Origin: Rhizoctonia solani
Lineage: Eukaryota > Basidiomycota > Agaricomycetes > Cantharellales > Ceratobasidiaceae
Direction: 5' to 3'
NCBI RefSeq assembly: GCF_016906535.1
Contig: NC_057382.1
Location: 744,001-808,000 of the forward strand
Length of the DNA: 64,000 nucleotides
Shown piece by piece: positions 1 to 10,582 of the stretch; the first letter of the stretch is position 1, and each line of letters starts with the position of its first letter. Position numbers and translations under genes: made by a program. A model generated the notes under the pieces. That model searched no databases and was not told the DNA's origin. It was given only the letters and a program-made list of their open reading frames with translations.

Positions 1-119
1 GTGTAAGGCAGTGGCTATGCTACCTATGACAACTAACTACTGACTGCAGTGACCAAGGCCATAAGGGCATTGGCAAATTACCTAAGTACAGTGAGGAAGC
101 TGCTTAAGGCAGTGACTAT
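1..119 (-). repeat. LTR-A fragment (older copy, truncated by window start)
   Basis: This stretch matches the inner part of LTR-A read in reverse (compare 22,970-23,090). Shared blocks include CCATAAGGGCA and the recurring CTTAAGGCA motif. It ends exactly where another LTR-A copy begins with TGTCCTAGACA at 120, so one LTR-A appears to have landed in another. Confidence 0.6.
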
Positions 120-1031
120 TGTCCTAGACATCTGTTGGGATGTTGAGGGGATGGCACTTGTGGCCACAGAGTACAACTATGAGAAAGTTGCTTAAGGCAA
201 CAGCAGATCTATCTATGGTGACAAGCAACTATCCTACAACAACAAGACTGCTTATGGCAGTAACAAGCTATCTAAGTACAATGACAAAGCCACTTAAGGC
301 AGTTGTCATGACCTTCATTGGCATGACATGAATTTTTACTATTTTCTATCTTTTTTCTGAGACAGTTTCCTTTTTTGGTATATATTTATGACTCATCAAG
401 ATCACGTGACATATTTGATATATGATGTGAAATTGTAAATGACTCATTATTTAGTACTGTTGTTTTTGATGTGGCTTGCTTCATGTATTTAAACCAGGTC
501 AAGTTGCTGCTAGAACAGCAAGACTTGACCTCTTTGTCAATTCATCCCCAGCTTACACCTTACCCCTTGCCCAGGCCCTTAGTTGGCCATTAGTGCACCT
601 GACTTAAGAACCATATCCAGGCCTTTGTTGCCCTCTACCCACACTTCATATCCCCTGGGCCCTAGCCACCCCTCTACATAGTTTCATAGTCCATTGGTGA
701 TAGGGCCACGGACTTTAAGCCTCCTTGTACCATAGGTCCAAGCTGAGTCATGACAGTGGTGTAATCTACCTAAGTGACTAACTAAGTATTTACTGGACTG
801 TAAGGTCCTTGTACACTGAGTAGGGATGCAACAAGAGGTAATCAACCTGGGTGTTACCATGGTTGGTTGGCCTCCTTATATATTACAGAGTGAAGCTATT
901 TACAAATACAGAAGATGCAATACTATAACCAATAAGAACCCTGCTCTGCAGTTGGCCTTACCCATGCATACATGTCACTGATGTGTCATTGTGATGTCAT
1001 TGGGTGGAGGTGGCTACACATGATGAGGTAA
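120..1031 (-). repeat. LTR-A remnant, reverse orientation, split by LTR-D
   Basis: Two pieces, 120-303 and 756-1031, align with the reverse complement of the 581 bp solo LTR-A copies at 22,563 and 23,597. The left end has the diagnostic TGTCCTAGACATCTGT (the 3' end of the sense LTR). The gap is filled by an LTR-D copy. The remainder is cut off at 1031 by the start of Gypsy-E (TGTCATGAGCC at 1032), which apparently inserted into this LTR. The 120-303 piece holds degenerate ~40-50 bp repeats built around a CTTAAGGCA core. Confidence 0.75.
304..755 (+). mobile_element. Solo LTR-D inserted in LTR-A
   Basis: A 452 bp TG...CA element that aligns end to end, in inverse orientation, with the cleaner copy at 5,287-5,732. 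Flanks are GCAGT and GTGGT, only a partial 5 bp match, so the target-site duplication has decayed. It contains a CACGTG palindrome and a TATA-like stretch near TGTATTTAAACC. Orientation is inferred from that stretch and from TGTCATGA ends shared with LTR-E and LTR-G. Confidence 0.7.
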
Positions 1032-1263
1032 TGTCATGAGCCACACCCCTATTGTGCCCTCTATTCACATACCAGGGCACTCATGGTACACACTACGGCC
1101 ACCGGAAACACGCATATACTCGCACTTATGCACTCAGAACCCCCAGGTTCCCACATATAAGAGACTTATGGTCAACATGGCTGGACTTAGTGATATTCTC
1201 TAAGTCCAGGTCACATGACCTCCCCTCCTCCAGTCCTTTATCAAATACTATACTAAACTACTA
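1032..1263 (+). repeat. Gypsy-E 5' LTR, first part
   Basis: Nearly identical to 14,057-14,288, the start of the 3' LTR, beginning TGTCATGAGCCACACC. It stops at a TA dinucleotide (1262-1263) that is duplicated at 7169-7170, with Z1 in between. The uninterrupted site is visible at 14,281-14,295 (CTACTACGGATT) and in reverse at 22,185-22,200. Confidence 0.85.
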
Positions 1264-1575
1264 AAGGAGGCGTCATCCATTGCCCACTACCTGGGTGTGG
1301 AGCACAGCTTTTTTTTGGTGCTTAGCCCGCTTTTCACAGTAAATGCTTGTTTTCTTGCTGACCAGACTAATTTCAAGTGATTGCTCTGGTAGTTCTGTTT
1401 GCATTTCTGTTGCATATATGTACATATAATTTTATTATTGATATCTTTAGTCCCCAAGCCTAAACATCCATTAGAGTAACCAGCGCCAGGGTTGGCACGT
1501 GAACAGAAACCAAGTGGCAATACATGACAGTGTGCACGTAAGTTGACTAACAGAGTCCAGGGGTCCACCAGCCTT
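1264..1575 (+). repeat. Z1 left terminal inverted repeat
   Basis: About 310 bp. Its first 39 bases match the reverse complement of 7130-7168. The next part matches 5733-5822 and 5093-5286 in reverse, for example the poly-T/GGTGCTTAGCC block near 1308-1328 against GGCTAAGCGCC plus poly-A near 5793-5810. The inner edge lies around the GTCCAGGGG block (1555-1565 against 5099-5110). Confidence 0.85.
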
Positions 1576-1914
1576 AGCAGACAACTACTCATTCTCAATG
1601 GTAGCTAGTAAACAGAAAGCACAACCGCAGAGCTCCCTTTGGGAGGCCAGAAAATGGGTGGGCCATTCTAAGCTAATTAATCTTGAATTGAAGTGCTTAT
1701 ATCTTTTGATAGCAATGGCTGGAACAAGCCAATTCTGAAATTGACAAAATTGGAGAGAAAGATCCAATGGAGTACCCGGTCATAGATCCACAGACAGAGC
1801 AACCTGTAGGCAGTAGGAAGATTGAAATAATTGTCATAGGTTGGTCAAAAGTAAAGTATAGACTTTATAATTAACCAAAAAAATCCTTCAGAGCCAAGAG
1901 GCTCCCAAGTGGGC
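1576..1914. other. Z1 sequence between left TIR and transposase
   Basis: About 340 bases of Z1 between the TIR and the first transposase ATG. I see no ORF with family support here. It presumably includes the promoter and leader of the transposase gene. Confidence 0.4.
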
Positions 1915-2815
1915 ATGCCACCAGCTCCTAATCCACCTCATGACTCTGATGATTCCTCAGAGGATGAATCAGACCAAGAGGAACAAGCCACTGGATGGAA
2001 AACATACTACTGCCCCCCAACAATCCATGAAGCAGAGGCTGCACTCCAGAAAATTGATCAAGCTGTTTGGACTCCATGGCCATCAGGTGGCTATTTGTAT
2101 GCAAGGTTGGATTGGGTCACCAATGAGCATTATTCTGCAATCAAGGCTTGCTTGAATCAATTCCTCATGGCCAGCCCCAAGGGGAAGAGATTCATTGAGG
2201 CGTCAAAAGATGCAGCACAAGTTCAAGGGTGGAAAGAAACTTACACTCAAACCATCCGCAAATGGACCCAACATTCCATACAAACAGGTTGTCTACCCAG
2301 CAATCATCAAGGATGGTGGAATGTGTCAATACTTGAGGATGAAGATATTTCAGGCAAAATAAAGCTGCACTTACAGCAAATTGGAAAACTTGCCTGTGCA
2401 CAAGATGTTGTCAAGTTTTTACAGGATCCTGAAGTCCGTGATTGGCTTGGTATCACCAAAAAGATCAGTATGTGGACTGCTCAATGTTGGTTGTCTTGTG
2501 CTGGATTCTGTTGGCGCTCAGAGCCTAAAGGTCAATACTTTGACAGGCATGAACGCAAAGATGTTGTCACATACCAGCAACAAACATACATCCCCTTTAT
2601 AAAGGCTCTGGAGCGGCGGCAAACAATTTACAACCAGGATGGAATCCCAGATCCCACCCGTCCAATGAGTTGATTTTCTTTGCAAATGACTGCTGGACGG
2701 TCTGGTGGGTGTATATTGGTGAACATCCAACCCTGTTCAAAAAAGGGGAGGGTTGTAGTATCATGATTGCCAACTTTGTATGTGCAGAGCTGGGGTGGTT
2801 GCGTGGACAAAACAG

Positions 2816-2866
2816 GTGAGTGAAGAAAGGTGTTTACAAAGACTCATGATTTGAACTCACATGGAG
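2816..2866 (+). other. Predicted 51 nt intron in Z1 transposase
   Basis: Donor GTGAGT follows the GWLRGQN segment. Removing 51 nt (or 54 nt using the next AG at 2868-2869) restores the frame into the exon that reads ARVAMYLGANKDGY. Z2 has a GTGAGT donor at the matching place (20,743), after its own NGWL segment. Confidence 0.65.
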
Positions 2867-3553
2867 CAGTGAATCGGCAAGGGTTGCAATGTATCTGGGA
2901 GCCAACAAGGATGGTTATTTTACAAACAAGCGTGTGGTCTTGCAGCTACAAGACGCAATCAAAATTGTCCAAGAACACTTCCCACAATTTACTCACGTGT
3001 TTGTGTACAACAATGCTCCCTACCATACAAAATACTCCACATCATTGCTCTGTGCTCAGGGAATGCCCAAAGGACCATTGATGGACTGGCCATACTACAA
3101 GGATGCAGAGAATAATCAAGTATTTGTGCCAATGGAAGATGGCCAACTACCCAATGGATCTCTCCAGTCATTCTATGATCCCAAAAACCCACAGTGCTTC
3201 AAGGGCATGGCGTGGATTTTGAAAGAGCGCAGACTAGCTCATATTTCCAAGAAGAACACTCAATGCACTAATTTCAAGTGTCCCAAGGGGAAGACCAACT
3301 GCTGCTGTTGTTGCGCCATGGTCAACCAACCCAACTTCAAGTCATGTGACTCATGTCTACAAGAGACAGCTTGCAAACTTGGGACTCAAGTGATGTTTCT
3401 GCCAAAATACCACTGCAAGTTAACCTTAATTGAGCAGATATGGGGGCAAGCTAAACAGAGTTATTGTGACTACCCACTGTCAAGTAACCCAAAGGTGCTC
3501 AAAGAGAATGCCCTCATAGCCATGGACGGTGTTGAGCTTCTTTTGATGTGGAA

Positions 3554-3603
3554 GTAAGTTTTCTCAGCACCTTTTCAGCACTTTCAATTAATGTGCTTTA
3601 AAG
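3554..3603 (+). other. Predicted 50 nt intron in Z1 transposase
   Basis: GTAAGT donor and TTTAAAG acceptor. The position matches the GTATGT...GCAG intron at 21,507-21,566 in Z2, just before a conserved Phe-containing segment (RFW in Z2, KFG here). Conservation between two diverged copies supports real splicing. Confidence 0.6.
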
Positions 3604-3751
3604 GTTTGGTGCTTGATTGGAACACTTTGTTGATGGGTATCATAGTGGACTGAGCAGGTTGCAAGCAATTGATTGGGCTACAAAGAAATTCAAACACCAT
3701 TGGGGACCACCAGAGCACATTCACTTTGATAATATTGCTCCTGGTTATGTA

Positions 3752-5025
3752 CTAGCGGGGAGAAAAAGTTTGGAAATGCCGGCACGTGATGGCCCAGAAT
3801 TTGTACAATACATCTTACTATGTCTCGCAAACGCGGTCAAGAGCTCCCTGTGACTCGTCGAGCTCAAATAATTACACTACACAATGAGGGCAATTCATAT
3901 CCTGAAATACTTGCAAAAACTGGTGTTCCCCCATCTGTGGCATGCAAAACTGTTAAACGTTGGGAAACATACGGCACCCTTGCCTCCTTGCCTCGATCTG
4001 GCCGCCCACGCAAATTCTCACCTCGATTGTGCCGTCTAGTCATTTGTACCCTCCTTTGCCATCGTTTTGAGCCATATTCATCTATTGCTACTAGAGTAGG
4101 TAATGGCCTTACTGCTGTGCAAGTCAAGTACATTGCCCAGAGCCGGCGCTACCGCCGATATGTTGCACGCCGAAAGCCATTCTTAGATAAGCAAAAGGTC
4201 CTAAAGCGTCTAGAATGGGCTTGCGTGAACCGGTTTAGGAACTGGGATGAAGCCATTTGGACTGACAAGCTCCAGTTGGGGACCGGCGATCACTCAGTTC
4301 ACCCAATGGTCACCCGGAAACCCGGAGAGGCATATCTCCCGGAATGCCTAGCCCCAACCTTTCAAAGTGGCCATGAAGCATTAATGGTATGGGGGTGTAT
4401 CTCCCATGGGTATAAGGGGCCACTTATCCAACTGGAGATGGCTCCCCGGCTGCAATTGCGTAATGGGAGGTGGAGGGGGGGAGGGTTCAACTCAGAAGGA
4501 TATGTTATGCAGGTCCTAAATGGTCCACTTAAGGACTTCATTGCACAGATGGAGAAAGTCAAGGGACACAGGATGCTAGTAGTTGAAGATGGGGCCCCGG
4601 CACACAAAGGAAAGCTAGCCAAACAGGCTTGTGAAGAACTTGGTATTAAACACATTGCACACCCCCCAAGTTCACCAGACCTAAACCCAATAGAACCATT
4701 ATGGATGGAACTTAAGCGACGTGTGTACAGTACCCCTGGGGCCCGAAGAAGTCTTGAGCACCTTTGGAATGCCACTGAAGCTGCCTGGAAATCCTTCACA
4801 GCAGATGATATCAATAAGTACACACGGAAAATGCCATCTTGGGTAACAGCTTTAGTTAAGTCAAAGGGACTCCCAACAAAATTCTAACACTTGTTTATCT
4901 CTCCTACTGTATTTTAACCAATGTATTTCCTGTTTCTATATACTACATTCATGCGGCCGGGGGAGAGCAAGTTTTCTTTTAGCGCCCAAATCACGCGCCA
5001 TTTCCAAACTTTTTTCCTCCGCTAG
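3752..5025 (+). mobile_element. Tc1/mariner transposon, apparently complete (1,274 bp)
   Basis: Flanked by TA at 3750-3751 and 5026-5027. The inverted repeats start CTAGCGGRGRAAAAAGTTTG and stay clear for about 27 bp, with weaker similarity to about 44 bp. It carries one uninterrupted transposase gene. It lies inside the 3' end of the Z1 transposase gene, so it is younger than Z1. Confidence 0.92.
3820..4887 (+). CDS. Tc1/mariner (DD34E) transposase, 355 aa, intact
   Basis: This is a cut-and-paste transposase that would bind the element's own TIRs and insert at TA. An ATG at 3820 opens a single 355-codon frame, normal for Tc1 transposases. The N-terminus (about residues 10-60) reads as paired helix-turn-helix DNA-binding domains and is followed by GRPRK at 61-65. 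Catalytic residues are visible as D149 (WTDK), D257 (VEDGAPAH) and E292 (LNPIEPLW), with exactly 34 residues between the last two. The first motif is WTDK rather than the commoner SDE, but Asp is kept. I see no stop or frameshift, so this is the best candidate for a functional protein in the window. Confidence 0.92.
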   Translation: MSRKRGQELPVTRRAQIITLHNEGNSYPEILAKTGVPPSVACKTVKRWETYGTLASLPRSGRPRKFSPRLCRLVICTLLCHRFEPYSSIATRVGNGLTAVQVKYIAQSRRYRRYVARRKPFLDKQKVLKRLEWACVNRFRNWDEAIWTDKLQLGTGDHSVHPMVTRKPGEAYLPECLAPTFQSGHEALMVWGCISHGYKGPLIQLEMAPRLQLRNGRWRGGGFNSEGYVMQVLNGPLKDFIAQMEKVKGHRMLVVEDGAPAHKGKLAKQACEELGIKHIAHPPSSPDLNPIEPLWMELKRRVYSTPGARRSLEHLWNATEAAWKSFTADDINKYTRKMPSWVTALVKSKGLPTKF

Positions 5026-5286
5026 TACATACAAATGAAATTGAGTAAACGCACAACTTGGATAGATGGTTGACCTGAAACATATATGCATGAACCACCA
5101 GCCAGCCCCTGGACTCCGTTAGTCAACTTACGCGTGCACCGTCATGTATTGCCACTTGGTTTCTGTTCACATGCCAACCCTGGCGCTGGTTACTCTAACG
5201 GATGTTTAGGCTTGGGGACTAAAGATATCAATAATAAAATTATATGTACATATATGCAACAGAAATGCAAACAGAACTACCAGAGC

Positions 5287-5732
5287 TGTCACAACTCAGC
5301 TTGGACCTATGGTACAAGAAGATTTAAAGTCTGTGGCCCTATCACCAATAGACTATGAAAGCAAGAGGGGCAACAAAGGCCCAAGGGATATGGTTATGGG
5401 TAGAGGGCAACAAGGGCCTGGGTTATGATGCTTAATAAGGTGCACTAATGCTCAACAAGGGAGCAGGGCAAAGGGTAGGTGAGAACTGGGGATGAATTGA
5501 CAAAGAGGTCAAGTCTTGCTGTTTAGCGGCAACTTGACCTGGTTTAAATACATGAAGAAAGCCACATCAAAAACAACAGTACTAAACAACAAGTCATTTA
5601 CAATTTCACATCATATATCAAATATGTCACGTGATCTTGATGAGTCATAAATATATACCAAAAAAGGAAACTGTCTCAGAAAAAAGATAGAAAATAGTAA
5701 AAATTCATGTCATGCCAATGAAGGTCATGACA
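5287..5732 (-). mobile_element. Solo LTR-D with 5 bp TSD (AGAGC)
   Basis: A 446 bp element with ends TGTCACAACTC...GGTCATGACA and exact AGAGC duplications on both sides. No internal retroelement region is present, so this is a solo LTR left by LTR-LTR recombination. The parent internal region is not in the window. It contains TCACGTGATC near 5,627. Confidence 0.92.
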
Positions 5733-5822
5733 AGAGCAATCACTTGAAATTAGTCTGGTCAGCAAGAAAACAAGTGTTTACTGTGAAAAGCAGGCTAAGC
5801 GCCAAAAAAAAGCCGTGCTCCA

Positions 5823-7129
5823 TGTTATGGAATGACTAATTTAGACATATGCGCCCCTAATTGCCAATAGTGAATAGTGCGAACTGGAGTAATCATACTT
5901 GCTCTATCCAAATATGGGCATGAATATTACTATATTTGGAAACTGGCGGTGCTACAAGACCTTTTATACTTTATTTCCTCATTGCGCTTGCATATATACA
6001 CGTCTGATTATGCGAAGTGGTCATAATATTATTTCTATGATTTATAGCATTTTTTGTATCATACATTCACATGTAGGAACGGTACTTATAGACCATAGAA
6101 CAAGTGCAAGTAAGCATGCAAGCGCCGGCGCTTAGTAATTGCAAATAAGCGCCAAAGGTCGGCGGGGCGCGCCGACGCCGATATCTCGGCGGGAAATAGG
6201 CATATTACTATGCGGACAAATACCAATAGGTCGGAGGCTCCAGCATCTCAGTTCCTAAAAAGGAATCGTCTGATTCTGAGCTAAATTGATGGAGATACTA
6301 ACCATTTAAGTTTCTAGCTTTTTCTATGAGATCCTACCTTGCCTCAAGGTTATTTTTAGCATTCACACTAATGTAATTTAGTCATGTATGCTCTAGAACA
6401 TTCTGTAAATAGCCTTGAGTCTATCCCACTAGGACTTATTGGGACTAATTGGTCTTTATGTATCAAATAGCTCAGACTGTACCTCTCATGTAACTTCCTC
6501 TTTTGTACATCATGTATATAGTTATTTGTTCTCCCTCTGGGGTATACAAACCCCCTGAGGGAGACCCTTTGAATACAACCTTCTTTTCATCCCATTCTTA
6601 CCCCTTGTGTGAACTTGAAGATCTATTAGATCTTCTTTAGTTAGTTTAGAGTGTCTTATTTTGCTTTCTTAGCCTCTTAAGCTCACTGAACTTAACCTGT
6701 AAGGTATCTCGGCGCATATAGCCTCTAGCAAGGTCCCAACAGATACTGGGTAGCTAGGAAAGGCTCTAGGGCAACCCTGAACCTCTTGAGTAAGTCAGTT
6801 GGGAGAGTTTAAGGCCTTGAGAGCGGCATATACACCTTAACTGAGTGCAATCTCAGTCAAATAAATTACTAACAAATCCAGATAAATTGTAGTAGGTAAC
6901 TGAGACTCAATACTAACTTTCATACTATAGGTATAAGCATAACCAACCACCTGTATCTGCAGTAATTGCTTGATTACTTGTTAAGTGTAGGGATCACCCT
7001 GATTGCTAACCTAATTTACCCTTATATAGCTAGTCTATTGCCTTTTATATCCATAGATAACTGATCTATTAATCACTTTATTATATTTTGTACTTAATCA
7101 CATAGTCCCTAAAACCCTACTCTATAACA
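5823..7129 (+). mobile_element. Solo LTR-F, 1,307 bp, 5 bp TSD (CTCCA)
   Basis: Ends are TGTTATGGAATG and CTCTATAACA, with exact CTCCA duplications. It has a CpG-rich palindromic stretch near 6,120-6,195 (GCGCCGGCGCTTA and GGCGCGCC) that has escaped CpG loss. A possible core promoter is GGGTATACAAACC at about 6,540. No ORF with family similarity is seen. The parent element is unknown. Confidence 0.88.
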
Positions 7130-7170
7130 CTCCACACCCAGGTGGTGGGCAATGGATGACACCTCCTTTA

Positions 7171-8330
7171 CAGATTTGAGGTGGGCAGGGATGACATAAT
7201 CTCTTCTATAATGATATAATATTCAGACCTTGCCCACAGGCTCCCTTAACATTGGCCTGCAGCAAGGGGGGCAGGGGGAGTGCAATGTCCCCCAGCAACA
7301 TATATTATTCATATATCACTGTGCATTGTATATACTATATATATCTTTGACAGTGGATATATATGGTAATAACCCCTCCAGATATGGGTTATGAAATTGA
7401 AAACAAGCTGCTTACCTATACCCAGTATATATACTTATATGTGTATATGTATTGCCTATAAGGGATATAGGGATGACTAATGCCCCTACATCAATGATGC
7501 ACAACATATTGTCCCAACAACACAACTTCAGATTACCATTTATGGTAACTCACCTTCCTAATTAGGAAAGAGACATAACTTGAAGAAGACTTTCAAGACA
7601 AATAGAGACTAAGCAACCTAGACTTACCAAAAATGGCAATCCCCTTTCCAAATTAGGAAAGAAGATGAAATGGATGGATGACTAAGCTTAGTTGGCCAAA
7701 CTTTGATGAGTCAGCAGACAAATCACATGATCAACTCATTGATGACAAATCAAGTATGACTAAGCATGATGACAATTGCTTAGTCAGCAATTACTCAACT
7801 CAGCCACAAGTCACATGACTGTGGTTATGAATGATTAGTCACCAAGTACTACCTGCACTGCCACAATCACATGATGATGGCTGTGCTCAATCTCTGGGTA
7901 AAACTGGGCCGGATTGGGGAATAGGATAATCATATAAGGAAATTGGATGAGTCATACTTATATTGTGGCTGTGCATGCCAAGAGTATGAGTCATACTTAA
8001 GTGGTGCTCCATGTGATCATGTGCTAAAAATAGAACCAACTCCACCAAGACCTCACCTCACAGGTGTATTTCTTGGCATCTGATTGGCTAATCAAGCACT
8101 GCCACATGGTTCTTTGACCCATACTGCTTCTTGAGGCTGTGCTACAGCTCCAAGAGGCTGTGCTCCTATTTGAAATATGTATATAGACCCAAGTGATGCC
8201 CCAGTATACATAGGGGTGGAACAAGCTGCTTAGAAAGCCAGCTTGTTTTCCCTTGTCTTACAACCTATAGGGACAAGCAGGTGCTGCTACACCTGAAAAA
8301 GAGCAACTGAGTGATTAAATTCAAATTCAA
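7171..8330 (+). repeat. Gypsy-E 5' LTR, second part, and leader (3' boundary uncertain)
   Basis: 7171-7394 matches 14,289-14,511 of the 3' LTR. The following ~670 bases match the inverted LTR-E at 18,149-18,830, so LTR-E exceeds 1 kb. A TATATA box lies near 8,178. The exact 3' end and PBS could not be fixed because the 3' LTR is truncated. It has many GACTAAG/GTCATG repeats and CACATGA motifs. The stretch from about 8,330 to 8,590 is untranslated leader without recognisable features. Confidence 0.65.
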
Positions 8331-8590
8331 CTATCAACAACTGTCAACAAAAGGTCTCCACTGATCCTTCTATCTGATTAGTGATAAGAAGTACTATCAG
8401 AGTCTTCTCATCACCTGGACCCTAGGTGTCCATTACTTTACTTGCAAACAGCTAAAGACCTCTTTGTGGGTTGCGCTATTTTGCTTTGATCAATAGAAGC
8501 TCTTTGAGTATTCTATTTGAAGAAGATACTGAGGTATCATTGATTACCAATTAAGATAGCCTTATCTTAAAGAACCACTTCTTGAAACAC

Positions 8591-10582
8591 ATGTCTGCCA
8601 CTCCTGAACCTGACAGTGCCACAGTGGGTACAGATATTAGAAGAAACCCTACTAGAACCAGTCAATCTTCAACCTTTGATGAAGGACCAGCAAGAAGGAG
8701 GGGAATCTCAGGAACCTCATCTGTAGGAACCTCTAGAGCCTCTTCTCCTACCTATACAGCAAGGGGACCATCTGTCATGCCAGGATCAATGCCTGGCTCT
8801 GAGGATGAAACTACTGTGATTGAGGATGATAGTACAGTAGAAAACCCTAGCATTATGATTACTGACACTTCTAGCTTAGAACCCATAGTAGTGCAGGATA
8901 CACCTCCTACACTACCAGCCACTCATATCCAGCCTTCCAACAGATCTTCTGTCACTATAGAAGACATTACTGCCCAGGAAGTGGATACCACTCTTAGGAG
9001 ACACAACCTTACTGGTACCACCATAAGACAACCAAGAAAAAGAAGCACTTCCAATATGGGGTACCATGAAACAGCCCTACAGAGCATCCCTGCATCCATT
9101 ACATCTAGTAGGAGAACAAGCCCTGTAGAGCTTGACCAAAAGCTTGGGGAACCAACACTGGGTCACCAACCAACAGCATTAATTGCACACCAGCCACAAC
9201 CCCAGATACCTATGCAGGGGTTACCTATATCCAGGGCTGCTATAGCTGACTATGAGGCCAAGAGCCATCAGGTGATGCCTCAAGTCAGGGTAGAAGCAGC
9301 CATCAGCAGTGCCATCAATGATATCAAAGATGACATTGCCTTGAAGATGGGCCCTATCAAATACATACATGCTAATAGCTCTGAAAGTGCAGCTGCCCTG
9401 AGACAAGTGGGCAGAGATGTAGCAGACCTCAACCTGCAGACCAACTATATAAGAAGGAAATTAGGTGAAGTCTCTGAGGAGCAAAGAGCAGCTCAAACAG
9501 CCCATAACCACCTGGTAAATCAAGTAGAGGATCTACAAGACAAGGTGGATGCATTGCCTCAACTCTTTCAGGATGTGCAATCCAGGATATCTACCATGGA
9601 GGAAAGACTTTTGGAAGCAATTTTGGAGGTAGACAGGAAGATAGGACTACCTAAAGAGCCAGAGCCAGAAGGAACTGAGACTGAAAGCAACAGTGAGGAA
9701 GAAGATGGTGATAGTCTTCATCTCTCTAGACAAAGACAGTCCTCTCCAGCCAGAAGAACCTCCATTCCAAAAGAAGCCAGACTTAAATAGCCAAATGCCT
9801 TCAATGGAAAAAGAGGTACTGAAGCTGAAACATTCATCATGAAGATGGAAATGTATTTCAAAGAGTACCCTGGTACCTTCACTGATAAAAGAAAGATCAG
9901 GGCCACCTTAACCAATATGGGAGAAGGTGAACCAGTCAAATGGGCCAGTCCCCTGATGCAGAAACATCTCAGTGATGAACATCATGAGTACCTGACTTCC
10001 TGGAATGCATTCAAAGCAGCATTCCTACTCAACTTCAGTGATCCATCCAAAAGGGATAGGGCTATTAGGGAGATCAATAGCCTAAAACAAACTGGATCAG
10101 CACAAATTTATGCCAGTCAATTCTGAATTTTAAAGGAAGATCTTGATTGGGATGAGAAAGCTCTCATTGACACCTTCAAAAAGGGACTCAAGATCAACCT
10201 GCAGTAAGAATTGATTTGCATGAAGATCACTACTCCTGAAATTGACAACTACTCTTTAGAGCAAATCATTGAAGTAGCCATCAGGACTGATGACATTCTT
10301 CAACAGGCAGCTTCAATCAAGGACACTACTACACCACCTAGCATCCTAAAGAAAGGAAAGACCAACAACTATAGACCTACAGAGAGGTTCCCTGCAGAGA
10401 TTTTTCTGAGGAGAAGCCAAGCAGGTGAATGCCCAAAATGTGGGAGCAAGAATCACAGGATAAAACAATGCCCTGAGAAATTCTACAAACCTGACCCAGT
10501 ACTGGGAAAGAGAGGGACAGAGAAAAGGATAGAGGAGGATTGTGAATCCATAGAGTCAAAAAATTACCAAGGGTCTCTGTAA
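8591..10582 (+). pseudogene. Gypsy-E gag pseudogene
   Basis: The first ATG is at 8591. A low-complexity Ser/Thr/Pro-rich N-terminus is followed by a heptad-like coiled-coil segment (about 9,390-9,650). Then come an in-frame TAG at 9788, the capsid-like retrotransposon gag domain (about 9,800-10,200) with two more stops, and a zinc knuckle CPKCGSKNHRIKQC (CX2CX4HX4C, ~10,430-10,475). Gag would package element RNA into virus-like particles. The frame ends at TAA 10,580-10,582 after a -1 slippery site. At least one stop (TTCTGA near 10,124) looks like CGA to TGA. Confidence 0.85.
10558..10564 (+). promoter_or_regulatory. -1 ribosomal frameshift site A AAA AAT (Gypsy-E gag/pol)
   Basis: The heptamer fits X XXY YYZ in the gag zero frame (TC[A AAA AAT]). 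It lies 15 nt before the gag stop, and the protease frame (KKLPRVSVTLSETPLEP) is in the -1 frame. The layout matches the G GGA AAA sites of Gypsy-G and Gypsy-B2. Confidence 0.75.

Larger units (their letters stand above)
1915..3749 (+). pseudogene. Z1 DDE transposase pseudogene (Tc1/mariner-like motifs, Cys-rich insert)
   Basis: The first ATG is at 1915. An acidic N-terminus (PPHDSDDSSEDES) is followed by GRHERKDVV-type sequence (DRHERKDVV, ~2545-2570), which marks a transposase family I know from basidiomycetes. After a frameshift near 2655 the frame continues LIFFANDCW. A 51 nt intron fits at 2816-2866 (GTGAGT...AG). The next exon carries VYNNAPYHTK, a CPKGKTNCCCCC cysteine cluster, and KYHCKLTLIEQIWGQAK. 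A second intron fits at 3554-3603 (GTAAGT...AG), followed by an in-frame TGA and a tail that runs to the Tc1 insertion. In the related proteins I recall, the catalytic positions are HDE, FDNA and HCELNFIE. Here both Asp positions read Asn, so catalytic loss is likely (inference). Confidence 0.8.
1264..7168. mobile_element. Z1: long-TIR DNA transposon with three nested insertions
   Basis: Flanked by a TA duplication (1262-1263, 7169-7170) inside LTR-E. The ends are inverted repeats starting AAGGAGGYGTCATCCATTGC. The left repeat runs to about 1575. The right repeat is the same sequence broken by two solo LTRs, giving pieces at about 5093-5286, 5738-5822 and 7135-7168. Removing those LTRs and the Tc1 element, with their duplications, leaves about 2.87 kb with TIRs of about 310 bp. 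The single gene is a DDE transposase pseudogene at 1915-3749. Z2 (18,893-22,048) is a second member with unrelated TIR sequence but the same gene and intron pattern. Confidence 0.85.
5093..7168 (-). repeat. Z1 right terminal inverted repeat, split by two solo LTRs
   Basis: Pieces at about 5093-5286, 5738-5822 and 7135-7168 together mirror the left TIR. The junctions AGAGC (5282-5286 and 5733-5737) and CTCCA (5818-5822 and 7130-7134) are target-site duplications of the LTR-D and LTR-F insertions. Confidence 0.88.

Noticed and set aside
1..303. CRISPR-like or satellite array
   Set aside because: The AAGGCAGT repeats have irregular spacing and unit sequence and recur inside every LTR-A copy; they belong to the LTR.
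1287..1767. Reverse-strand ORFs in the Z1 left TIR and adjacent spacer
   Set aside because: Non-coding inverted repeat and spacer; the only similar frame (5,086-5,358) is the matching right TIR.
5823..7129. Host intergenic DNA or gene promoter inside Z1
   Set aside because: The TG...CA ends and exact CTCCA duplication show it is a solo LTR.
1264..7168. Two separate nested TIR elements (39 bp TIR outside, ~280 bp TIR inside)
   Set aside because: The apparent inner element ends exactly at a solo LTR with TSD. Once that LTR is removed the two inverted repeats fuse into one ~310 bp TIR.
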